Shown: positions 1 to 8,848 of the stretch, in pieces
Layout of the letters: the number at the start of each line of letters is the position of its first letter
How positions within the stretch are numbered: position 1 is the stretch's first letter
Assembly (NCBI GenBank): GCA_030849065.1
Contig: JASAON010001550.1
Span: forward strand, 1,459-52,508
Direction of reading: 5' to 3'
Length of the DNA stretch: 51,050 nucleotides
Source of the DNA: Jaenimonas drosophilae
Taxonomy: Eukaryota > Euglenozoa > Kinetoplastea > Trypanosomatida > Trypanosomatidae
The notes under the pieces: generated by a model
Seen by the model: only the letters and a program-made list of their open reading frames with translations
Told to the model about the DNA's origin: nothing
Database searches by the model: none
Program-made: the position numbers and the translations under genes

Positions 1-280
1 TCCTCCTTCTCTTCCTTGGGTTCAACCTCGGCTTCGGCACCGTCCTCCTTCGGCTGCTCCTCTTCCTGAGCAACAGCTTCCTCGGCGGCGGCTTCCTCCT
101 GCTTTTCTTCTTCCTGAGCAACAGCTTCCTCGGCGGCGGCTTCCTCCTCCTTCTCTTCCTTGGGCTCAACCTCGACTTCGGCACCGTCCTCCTTCGGCTG
201 CTCCTCTTCCTGAGCAACAGCTTCCTCGGCGGCGGCTTCCTCCTGCTTCTCTTCTTCCTGAGCAACAGCCTCTTCGGCAG
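1..280 (-). repeat. 144-bp tandem repeat (48 codons) made of three 48-bp sub-units
   Basis: The sequence from base 1 recurs from base 145 with a few substitutions; the second copy begins to diverge after about 268. Inside each 144-bp copy a 48-bp (16-codon) sub-period is visible. Both periods are multiples of three, so the frame is kept and copy number could change without breaking the protein. Confidence 0.85.
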
Positions 281-467
281 CGCTCTCTTGAACGGGTTCA
301 TGAGTGGGAGCCTCTTCAGCGAGTTCATTTACAGCGGAGTGATTTGCGGCACTTTCACTCTTCTGCGGTGACTTCCTGGCAGCATCGCGCTCGTCACCAT
401 CGAAATCATCGTACCAGTCAATGTCGTCGCCAATTAGGCAATTGCCATTGTAGTAGTGTTGAGACAT
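1..467 (-). CDS. Acidic Glu/Ala repeat protein, 5' part only (runs off the left edge)
   Basis: The frame is open from an ATG at 465-467 to base 1 without a stop, giving the first 155 residues. The N-terminus is Asp/Trp/Tyr rich (IDWYDDFDGDE around residues 16-26), then a short Ser/Ala stretch, then from about residue 65 a Glu/Ala/Lys/Gln region of nested repeats. The 16-residue units AAEEAVAQEEEKQEEA, AAEEAVAQEEEQPKED and GAEVEVEPKEEKEEEA form a 48-residue block that is present nearly twice. No signal peptide or membrane segment is visible. It is the first gene of a leftward array and opens away from the strand-switch region. I do not recognise the family; the C-terminus outside the window would decide. 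Such Glu-rich repeats are common in trypanosomatid cytoskeletal and surface proteins but are not diagnostic. Confidence 0.75.
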   Translation of the reverse strand, partial: MSQHYYNGNCLIGDDIDWYDDFDGDERDAARKSPQKSESAANHSAVNELAEEAPTHEPVQESAAEEAVAQEEEKQEEAAAEEAVAQEEEQPKEDGAEVEVEPKEEKEEEAAAEEAVAQEEEKQEEAAAEEAVAQEEEQPKEDGAEAEVEPKEEKE

Positions 468-1343
468 CGGAAGACTCAGAATTATTTGTTGATGCAATCG
501 AGGTGCTGTGTGCACAGTTGCTTTCAAAAAATTACTCACTATTATAAGGAGATGGCGGCAGAAATGTTGAAGAAATAGGGAAATACCTCCAGAACAGGGG
601 TGATGCGAAATAAACCAGCTCGATACAGAACAATTTTGTTTGTCTTAGATTCTTCTGCTATCGAAATCGAGAGTGGAAGCGCTCCTGCGTTGAGCAAAAC
701 TTTAGCATAATGGAAGAACGTGAAATTGGATAACTCCAAGGGAAATTTGTTCTCGTCCACTACAGTCAAATTTTCAGAAAAAACAATTCCTCGTTGTCTA
801 CTTCTGCTGCCACAAACGACCTCATTGTAGCTTTGCAAATCAGTATCTTTCTTCGCTTTGGTTTGATAAAGGGCATTATTGCAGTAAAAAAAAGTGCCAA
901 ACGCACTTAATCGCTTTTATTTACGTTGCGTGCCCAGAAAAAAGGAGAACACGCCCGGGTTGGAGCAAACGAACATGTTATCAGTAAGATATTCTCATAT
1001 TCTCATTACACAACAGAATACCGCCTAGTAGAAAAACACAGAAATAATTAAGGCAATCGTTGCCCATTCTTGTAAAGGAGATAAGGTAGCTCAATGGTTT
1101 CTAGCAAACAAATGAATCTATGAAACCGACATTGAATTGTAAAATGATTTACAGCATCTTGGACAATACAATGAAGTGGAACGTTGCACTCCAATCGCGA
1201 TAATACGAATATATCGATGAGTTCGAGAATGAAGGAATGGGCTATCCATATTAAATCCAATGCAGCTTGTAGATTCATTAACACTCTGTTTCCGGTGATT
1301 AAGGCAGGGAGAAAAAGGCAGAACATTTCCATGTGACACCAAT

Positions 1344-1393
1344 GTAGTACAGACCAAGAGAATGATAATGATCATTCTCTTGGTCTGTACTAC
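1344..1393. repeat. 50-bp perfect inverted repeat (23-bp arms, 4-nt loop)
   Basis: Arm 1344-1366 (starting GTAGTACAGACC) is the exact reverse complement of arm 1371-1393, separated by AATG. The match stops at the next base on each side. It lies in the AT-rich half of the divergent strand-switch region and would form a very stable hairpin or cruciform. No open frame or mobile-element gene is attached. Confidence 0.95.
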
Positions 1394-1739
1394 TGACTGG
1401 CAATTCTTCTGACGCCTAGTCGCAAACCATGGAAAAAAAAAACAATTGGTAGCACTAGGAAACGCATTTGCAGCAGAAAAATGAATGACCTACAGCAAAG
1501 TCATAATAGAGTCATGTTTCCCACGAAAACTTGAAGTTGAGCGCAATAAGCTCCCCTCAAAGCTGTACCTTTGATTGTCTATCAAAGCAAAAATAAAAGT
1601 GAAGGATTCAGCGCAAACGTGCAGACACAGCCTGAAAATTGAAAACAGGTATAGTGTATCTCGCTACGGGTAGATTCAATATACGCAACAGTATCAGATT
1701 TCCTTTCTTCAAAAATACGTGGACGGGCCTTTACCCATT

Positions 1740-1876
1740 AACGGTGAGTCTGTGTCTGCGATAAAAAAGCGAACTACAGTCCTGTATGACAAAACAATAC
1801 AAGTAATCAACGGTGAGATGTGTCTGCAATAAAAAAGCGAACTACAGTCCTGTATGACAAAACAATACAAGTAATC
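1740..1876. repeat. Tandem duplication of a 68-69 bp unit
   Basis: Copy one (1740-1808) and copy two (1809-1876) abut. Both begin AACGGTGAG and end AAGTAATC, and differ by one indel and a few substitutions near the 5' end. The 3' three-quarters are identical. It is non-coding, inside the divergent strand-switch region. Confidence 0.9.
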
Positions 1877-3099
1877 AAGAGACGTGGAAGAATAACAGAA
1901 ACGTGAAAAGGAACTCATGCGCAGCTCGCTTAAAAGCCTGTTTGTAGATTACCAGCTTTTGTTCAATCCATATCATGAGTAAATTGCATATGACGAACAA
2001 ATCTTTGGCTCCTCTTCCATTTGGAGTCTTAGAAAAAAGAAAAAAGAATGGGCGTGCCAATATTAAAAAGGACACAAGTCCAGAAAAGTTTCCGTGTATT
2101 GGGCACATGTTGGAACGAAAAATTGGTATTCAACTTGTGACTCGCAATTCTTAGAAACATCAATGAAACATCTATACTTTGCTCACGCTTGTGAAGCGTG
2201 TGAAAAATACTTGCTGTTCTTGCCTCACTAATGAGTAAGATCAATATGATACCCAATTGTCACTTGCAATCAAAAATCTGAACAAGAGGCGACAAATATC
2301 TGCGCAGAAACTGAGATGTTTGCCGAAAAGGTCGTGCGTGAACGCATCGAAATACTGACAGAATTGTTTTTGGTGGTTGATGTCAGGACGGACACAAAAA
2401 AAAAAAAACATATCCACTTTCCAATATGATTCCAACTGAAATTTGAGATTTTTTTCCTCTCTCAGCGAGTATAACTTCCGCTGAAACGGTTAAGAAATCC
2501 CAGTTGAAGGATTTTGCAACTGAAAAACAAAAAAGAACAACGATATAAGCAGTTTCGTCCCACACAACAAAATGTGCACAATTTAATCAACTGTGCCACC
2601 TCGCGCCTCTATCTTGGGCATTGCATGTGGTGAAACACTATTTTCCAATTGGCACTCTAGGCGGCAGAAACACTCAACCATCTATATCACTTCAATCAAT
2701 CTTGTTACGGAGCAAATTGATGTATTTTCACAGCGCCTGAATGCACAACCAGCCTTTGGCCTCCGCCCCGCGGATCGAACTGGAAAAAAAGTTCAGCTGC
2801 AATTTGGGGAGCGAGGGAGCGCAAAAGAGCAATTATCGCCACAGCCCATTAATAGGAAGGCACGAAGGACAATCCCTCCTCTCCGCAAAAAAAAACACCG
2901 ACACAAACACACGCGAAGCGTTTTTCGGGAACCAATGTTTCCTCCATAATTCGGAACTGCAAATGAAATGAAACCTTGAGACGGCTGGTCGGATGGAAGA
3001 TTCCGCATCAAATAAGGAAGAGGCGAACACTACTTTCCAATAAGCGGCTTTGGGCTTTGGGAAAGAGAAAAGAGTTCAAAGGACACTATCAAAAATGGC

Positions 3100-5970
3100 G
3101 CCCGCACGCGGAAAGAAGATCAATCCGCCCACCCCCCCCCCTGCCGCCGGTTTAATTTCAGAAGAAAAGATTCAAACAAAGAGGGCGGGTGGTGCGGCGC
3201 AAGTCAAATTCCGGAAGGCCAACTTGAAACAAATAGGACGCCCAACCAATGCCGGGATCCACCCCCCCCCCCGCGACAAACAGGCCAGCAAAACGGCAAG
3301 GGACAACGGACAGCAATCCACGAAAAGGATCCGCGAGGCAGATTGGAGCGCAACAGGAGTAGAGCACAACCAATAAACGCCAAGAAGATCCAGCGGCGCA
3401 TTTCGAGCCGCCCGCCGCCCCCGCGCGCGCGCAAAAACACCGGCCCCTGCGGCGATTTCAAAATAATTAATCCAACAAATCAACTGCAAGGAACCAAGGG
3501 CCCTTCGGAAACCGCCCCCCGGGTGCTTTGCGGAAGTTTCTGCGCCGGAACCGCAACGCGCGGAGGAAAGCCACCCCCCCCCCCGCCACAAAGCGCAAAT
3601 TTGAGCCGCGGCCGCAAAATCCCCCGGGGGCGGGCCGCCGGGCGGGCCAAGGGATCGCCCTCGGAGAGGCCGATGGGTACCGCGCAGCCACCAAGGACAA
3701 AACAGCCGCCAGCGACCCCCCACCCTTTCCAAACCTGTTAATTTCGAGACCCCGGAACACAAGCCGCAACCCCTCCACACACACGCATAAGCACACACAA
3801 GTGCACGAAAATGGCGCGCTGAGGGGGGATTGCCAAACAACAGAAAAACGCCGGCCGCCATTTTGCCACGCGACAAACCGCCCATCGAAAACACCCCGCC
3901 TTGTGAAAAAAAACATGCTGGAAACTGAGAAGTTGCAATGGCGGCCGGCCCCTTGCAACCAACAAGGGCACCACATCAAGAGCGCACGCGCACCCCCCCC
4001 CCGCCCAAAAAAAAGAGAAAAAAAACACCAACGCACCCGCGCCGCTTGGCGCGGTTGAACAAACCCCCGAAAGACAAAGGGATTCCGCCCGCAAGCGCAC
4101 CGACCAACGAGCCCCCGCGGCAACAGATGGGCGGAAGATAAAAGACCGGTTTCCATTTAGTGGAGCGCCACCCCCCCCCCCGCCCGCCAACCATTTGCGG
4201 CGCCGGAATCGTTTCGAGGGGGTTCCGCCCGCCGCCCCCCCCCCGGCGGGCGGCCGAACACGAACGCCCGCGCGCCGTTCAGAAAGCGCCAGGCACCAAA
4301 ACCGCAAAAGAACCCCACACCCCACCGCACAGCGAACCCAAAAGAAGCCATGATGAAGTTCTTCGCCAGCAGCGCACATTACATTTTCCCCGCGCATGTT
4401 TGAACCCCTCTGAAAAAATCAAATCCGCACGGCGGCCCCCGTCCAAATAAAAATTGGTGCTGGGGGGGGGGGGGTTCATCGATTTCCACGCCCCATTCAA
4501 TCATAAAATATAATTTGCAAAGCCCGCGGCTGCATTTTCGTCGCGCAAGAATCGCGCCGGCCCCGGGGGGGGGGGCGATTCAGGCCCAAATCCCACAAGA
4601 ACCCCCCCCCGCACACGCGCAACGCAGACCCGGGACGCAAACAAAGAAGGGGGCATTGATACCGGCGCCAAAGGGCACCCGCGCCTTTACCAAATGGGCC
4701 GGCGGGGGGCCCTTGAGCGGGGGGGGGGGCTGATGGGGTTTGCGTTTGCAGGGGCGAATGCCCCGTTTGCAGCGGGCTATTCAAGCCGCGGCCGCCAGTT
4801 CCGGAATAGATATTCTCTCTCTCAACTATTGTCTGTTTGGATATGGGCACCTGTTGGCGGGGCGGCAGCACCAGTCGCGCCGGCGAAAAGGGGGCATCGA
4901 GCGCGCGCGCTTTCAAACGCATGGAACGCGCCCCTCAGTTGACGCTTCAATGGTTGCGGATCCCCCCCCCCCACACACACACACAAGCGCGCTTACTCAA
5001 AAAAGGAAAACTGCTATTCAATGATTGTCAGGCCCCTCCGTCCATCCTGCAGCTCGCGCGGCAGAGCTGACATTAATTCTGGAAATACAGAGGAAACAAT
5101 TTTACATGGGGATTGGGTGCGTGCTAATTTACATTAACATTTTTGGACTGGGGCCCGGGCAAAGTTGATTTCAGTTGCTCTGGCCTCTGTGACGCCAAGG
5201 CGAAACGGCAAATGCGCGGGCGAGAAAGAAGAATAGGGTTTACTTGATATTCACCGAAAAGAAATGGATGACTTTATGAGAATGTGCACATGTCTGAATA
5301 ACTCATTTTTATTGCCTCTGTGGGCACCCAGTTCTATTTGCGCGCATCTTCAAGCGTTTCCGGCTGGTCTCTAATCTTTCTCATGCTTTTGCTCTCGGAG
5401 GAATGATCGAGTATTCCGTCTCAACCGCTATGCCGCCATTCCGCTTTTTCCAACGCCCCCCCCCCCTCAGGGAACCACCCTTTTGGACCGCCGCCGGCGT
5501 TCCATCGCACCAACCCCCCGGGGCGGGCCAAACCGCCCACCGCCGCCCCCCCCCCCTCGCATTGCTTCGGTTTTGCTCTTAATATCCACACCATCGCGTC
5601 GAGGACGTATTTCGGCTTGCGCTGGTGGCTGGTTCTCAAATTGGGGAGGGCGGGGTGTTGGACTTTGGTTTCTCGGGGTTTGGTGGGGCGGCAAATCTGC
5701 GTGGGCGTGCTGGGCCCCGTGGTGCGCTTTGGGCGGCGGCTTTGCCCGGTTCCGCGGCTGTGGGGGGGGGGGGGGGCGCTTTCATTGCGCGTCGCGCCGG
5801 TGCGTTTTGGTTTTGGGCCCCTTCCGCCGTCGGTGCGCGTGTGTTTTGTGGGGTTGCCCCCCCCCCCCCTTGGCGCCGGGTCTGGGGTTAGGGTTTTGCA
5901 GGGCGACGATGGACAAAAAAGCTGTGTGTTTCGGGCGCGTTCCCTCCTCCCCCCCTCAAAAGTGCCAACT
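3100..5970. repeat. GC-rich block with 14 C or G homopolymers of 10-15 nt
   Basis: C runs on the given strand: 3132-3141, 3262-3272, 3574-3584, 3993-4002, 4171-4181, 4235-4244, 4962-4972, 5456-5466, 5546-5556 and 5857-5869. G runs: 4462-4474, 4565-4575, 4719-4729 and 5762-5776. Apart from the convergent strand switch I saw no other run of ten or more in the window. Long overlapping open frames exist on both strands here, but they read through the homopolymers and are explained by the scarcity of stops in GC-rich DNA. Confidence 0.85.
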
Positions 5971-6092
5971 TCCACAATTTCCCATCGCCGAGCCAAGCGG
6001 CATCAGCGATTCGCAAATTCCCACCAAACCGCGTGAACACCAATCCCAACCTTCTCGACTTTGACAAGAAGAGTTCTATAGATCTATAGGCG

Positions 6093-6752
6093 ATGATTCT
6101 TCAGCATGCGCAGCAGCTGTCGCACCTGGAGATTGTACTTGCGTCTTCTTCACCCCGTCGCATTACTTTGCTAGAAAGTATCGGATTGACACCGGTGGTA
6201 CGCACTCCACTTTTTGCTGAGGATCTGTGTGTGGATGAGTTTCACTCTGCTGGAGACTATGCGTGTCGCACCGCCCAAGGGAAGGCTCGCTCGGTGTTAA
6301 ATCAATTGGCAGTGGAGGGTGGCAAAGTTGATCTTGTGGTTGCCGCGGACACCGTAGTCTGCGTGCCTGGCGAACCTCTAACTATTATTGGTAAGCCCCA
6401 AGACTCGTCACAGGCAAGGTCCACTCTGCTGAAACTTCGGGGTGGAAGTCATGAGGTATGGACGGGTGTAGTTATTCTCGCAACGGACGGTACTGCAACA
6501 ACTGTTATCTCTGAACGGGTGTTTTCGGTTCGCACAGTAGTCTACTTCTCAGACTTCAGTGATGATTTTGTTGATGCTTATGTTCAGGAACCAAGACTGT
6601 GGATGAGGAAAGCTGGAGGTTATGGAATTCAAGACTACGGGAGTACTTTTATAGAGAGAATCGACGGGGACTACTACAATGTTGTTGGACTTCCAATAAA
6701 CAGATTTTGTACTGAAATGCTTGGTGTCCTGCAAGAGCTTAAGTTGGTGTAG
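6093..6752 (+). CDS. Maf-family nucleoside triphosphate pyrophosphatase
   Basis: The 219-residue product matches the Maf/HAM1-like fold in length and motifs. An N-terminal nucleotide loop (LASSSPRR, residues 16-23) is followed by the conserved acidic site VVAADTVV (about residue 88), a GKPQD motif, and the C-terminal signature IDGDYYNVVGLP. Maf enzymes hydrolyse non-canonical or modified nucleotides (dTTP, UTP, m5U- or pseudouridine-type triphosphates) to monophosphates, a housecleaning role in cytosol or nucleus. There is no targeting signal. It is the first gene of the rightward array, next to the strand-switch region. The ATG at 6093 lies 14 codons before the first conserved motif, as expected, and candidate acceptors (CTATAG) sit directly upstream. 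Confidence 0.93.
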   Translation: MILQHAQQLSHLEIVLASSSPRRITLLESIGLTPVVRTPLFAEDLCVDEFHSAGDYACRTAQGKARSVLNQLAVEGGKVDLVVAADTVVCVPGEPLTIIGKPQDSSQARSTLLKLRGGSHEVWTGVVILATDGTATTVISERVFSVRTVVYFSDFSDDFVDAYVQEPRLWMRKAGGYGIQDYGSTFIERIDGDYYNVVGLPINRFCTEMLGVLQELKLV

Positions 6753-6835
6753 TAACGGTTTCAGATACGAAAAACGATTTGTTGCCAGTACTCACAGTGT
6801 GGTATGTATCATTGACTCCCTAATGATAGCTGCTA

Positions 6836-6880
6836 GTACTCTCCCCCCACTGTCTCTTTGCTTTTAAGTGCTTTCAGGTT
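6836..6880 (+). promoter_or_regulatory. Trans-splicing signal (pyrimidine tract plus AG) for the 576-residue protein gene
   Basis: A pyrimidine-rich stretch (CTCTCCCCCCACTGTCTCTT and following) ends in TTTTAAG, with a second AG in TTTCAG, 10-25 nt before the ATG at 6889. Spacing and composition fit a spliced-leader acceptor that separates this mRNA from the Maf mRNA. Confidence 0.6.
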
Positions 6881-6888
6881 GAGACAAT

Positions 6889-8619
6889 ATGCGTACTTCG
6901 AAGTTGCTGAGAGGTGTGCAGCCTGTTAAAACTCGCTGCACCTGCGATCCTTCGGTGAAACATCGTCGTGATTCCTCAAGCGACGTTGACGACGACGACG
7001 ACGATGCGAACGGCTTTTCTTTTTACGGTGATTTGTGCCCTCAATGTACAATAGTCCAAAATGAGTTAAGAGCAGTAGAGGAAAAGGCAAAGACAGCGAA
7101 GGGAACGGGCAAGCGTGGTGAAGGCCCTGCTAGGGAGCCAGTTGGTGAGTCAGGCACAGCAGCGCGGAAAGTGCGTACGACTGGTACGAGTCGAGTGCTT
7201 GATAACGAGCTGATGTCTGGTGCCCCATTTCTTCCGCCTGAACGCCATTCAATGCTAAAGGATGCATTGAGAATGCAAGAGGCAGCAAAATGGCTGGCCA
7301 TTTGCCCACGTGGGACTCTTCGAGTTCTTCAGCAGAGAGTTCTGTGTGCAACAGCCGAACATTTCATATCGTTTGCTGGAATGCCTTCTCATATTGCTGA
7401 ATTGATTGAGGCCAACGGTGGGACTGTTCCTGGAAAAAAGCCTGCTGGAAGCGACGATGATATAGACAGTGTTATTCAGCCGCCGCCTCCGCTTTCATTC
7501 ACTTCATTTATGAGCGACTTTCTTGCCCTGAATGTTGATGTGGAGAGGGTAACTCCAGTAGAAGTTTCCAAGACCAAGAATATTGATGGCGCTGATGTTA
7601 TCACTTCGCTCTATATTCGTGGTTTATTGCAAACTGGGCGTGCTCTCCCCGTTGCGCCGCTCTCATCTGTGAATCTTTTCTACAGTTCGCTACCGGCAGA
7701 GGAAGCCTTGGCTCACACAGTTGTCACAGTTGTGGAGAATCAAGAATCTCAATTGAACTCCACCCGGGGAACTGACACTGCAAGAAAATACAAAAAGAAT
7801 GTCGAAAGGAAGGTGTCGCCATTCACGTACATCGAGAGAGATCAGGCTCTCCTCTCAGATGTGGTACACTGGGCTACATTTTTTGCGACCTTTTTCGACG
7901 AGGCTAGAGAAAGTCAATGCCGCGAGCCAATGAGTCTGTTTTGCTCTATTCTGCTTGCGTGTGCAATCGCAGGCCGAGCCGAACTAAATGAAACTCCTGA
8001 AGCCGTGATGGAGCACACAACGGCACAGCTGCGACGAGAAGACCCGAGCTACACACACTGTGCAACGTGCACTGCATGCATGCACAGACAGTTATGGGTC
8101 AAGGAGCAGTGTCACTTTCAGGTGTTAGCGGGCATGCCCACTCACAATGACTACGTCCGATTTTTTCTTGGAACCCCGGCCGTGGTTCTTTGGGTTGAAA
8201 GTTTTCTGCAGCTGTATCGAGTAGGTCAGGTGATGCGTCGCAAGCGCCGAACGTCAAGTGGAGAGCTGACGAATGGCCTTGATGAACCTGATGATGATAT
8301 CCGACCTGGTGAAGCGTATTTGGTGCGAGATTGGATAGCGGCTGAGTCAAGATGCGACGCAGAGGGGTTTTCGCGACAAAAAGTGAATGGCTATTTCTGT
8401 GTTCCTTTAAGCTCCGAAGCAGGACGCAATAAAGTGGTCAAAGTGGGGTTTTCGAGCAACTCGGTTGACTTAGTTGTGGAGAAGGTGTCTTCATGGGTTG
8501 ATAGCGGTGTGAAACATGGCCACCCTTTGAAGGTTAGTGCGCTTCTCCAGCTTCTGAGAGAAGGGTTTCCAGTTTTACCGTACTACATGACTTTCTTTGC
8601 CCCAGAGCGGCGGTCCTAG
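6889..8619 (+). CDS. Unrecognised 576-residue protein with Cys clusters
   Basis: I do not recognise the family. The N-terminus has two cysteine pairs (C17/C19 and C50/C53, in CTC and CPQC) separated by a Ser/Asp run with six consecutive Asp. A second cluster around residues 391-408 (HCATCTACMH and a following C) could also bind zinc. Between them lie a basic low-complexity linker (about 65-105) and mostly helical sequence; the C-terminal 120 residues look globular with a mixed alpha/beta pattern. No signal peptide or membrane segment is evident. It is co-transcribed with Maf (136 bp upstream) and the triple-domain protein downstream. The ATG at 6889 is preceded by a good splice acceptor. The zinc-binding idea is inference only. 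Confidence 0.85.
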   Translation: MRTSKLLRGVQPVKTRCTCDPSVKHRRDSSSDVDDDDDDANGFSFYGDLCPQCTIVQNELRAVEEKAKTAKGTGKRGEGPAREPVGESGTAARKVRTTGTSRVLDNELMSGAPFLPPERHSMLKDALRMQEAAKWLAICPRGTLRVLQQRVLCATAEHFISFAGMPSHIAELIEANGGTVPGKKPAGSDDDIDSVIQPPPPLSFTSFMSDFLALNVDVERVTPVEVSKTKNIDGADVITSLYIRGLLQTGRALPVAPLSSVNLFYSSLPAEEALAHTVVTVVENQESQLNSTRGTDTARKYKKNVERKVSPFTYIERDQALLSDVVHWATFFATFFDEARESQCREPMSLFCSILLACAIAGRAELNETPEAVMEHTTAQLRREDPSYTHCATCTACMHRQLWVKEQCHFQVLAGMPTHNDYVRFFLGTPAVVLWVESFLQLYRVGQVMRRKRRTSSGELTNGLDEPDDDIRPGEAYLVRDWIAAESRCDAEGFSRQKVNGYFCVPLSSEAGRNKVVKVGFSSNSVDLVVEKVSSWVDSGVKHGHPLKVSALLQLLREGFPVLPYYMTFFAPERRS

Positions 8620-8815
8620 AAGCGACACGATGTTTTTGTCAAGCGATGTACATGTCTTGCTGTCAGTGTTATTCGTATTATCGCTGTTGTTCTGCCTTCT
8701 CAGCTTGCAGATATATTATGGTACGCTGCTTCAAGAGTGAATGATAACCTTCCCTGTATTGTCTTGTGCATCTTTAAGCTAGTTCTTTCCCTGTAGACCT
8801 AAATTTTGGTTTACG

Positions 8816-8848
8816 ATGTTTGGACCTGTACAAGCTGGATTCGAATGA
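8816..8848 (+). other. Upstream ORF of 10 codons overlapping the start of the next gene
   Basis: An ATG at 8816 opens a 10-codon frame ending in TGA at 8846-8848. The TGA overlaps the main ATG at 8845 (arrangement ATGA). The likely spliced-leader acceptor (CCCTGTAG, about 8796) is upstream, so the uORF should be in the mature leader. The overlap would suit termination-reinitiation or repression of the main frame. Confidence 0.5.

Larger units (their letters stand above)
468..6092. other. Divergent strand-switch region, probable transcription start zone
   Basis: This 5.6 kb lies between the start of a leftward gene (467) and the start of a rightward gene (6093). I see no convincing coding region or tRNA. 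The left half (about 468-3050) is AT-rich with a long hairpin (1344-1393) and a tandem duplication (1740-1876). The right half (about 3100-5970) is GC-rich and full of long C and G homopolymers. In kinetoplastids RNA polymerase II initiates at divergent strand switches without classical promoter boxes; that role is inferred here from gene orientation alone. Confidence 0.75.

Noticed and set aside
542..916. Minus-strand open frame of about 125 codons upstream of the acidic repeat gene
   Set aside because: It has no ATG anywhere in the frame and lies in the leader or strand-switch DNA; the protein-like look may be chance. A decayed gene cannot be fully excluded.
3172..4397. Several overlapping open frames of 70-240 codons on both strands
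   Set aside because: They overlap each other, read through C/G homopolymers into Pro, Gly or Arg runs, and reflect few stop codons in GC-rich DNA.
5884..5895. GGGGTTAGGG, resembling the TTAGGG telomere repeat
   Set aside because: A single unit in very G-rich sequence; no tandem array and no chromosome end.
5421..6064. Opposed open frames of about 190 codons just before Maf
   Set aside because: Same GC-rich, homopolymer-driven artefact; no conserved motif and no consistent start.
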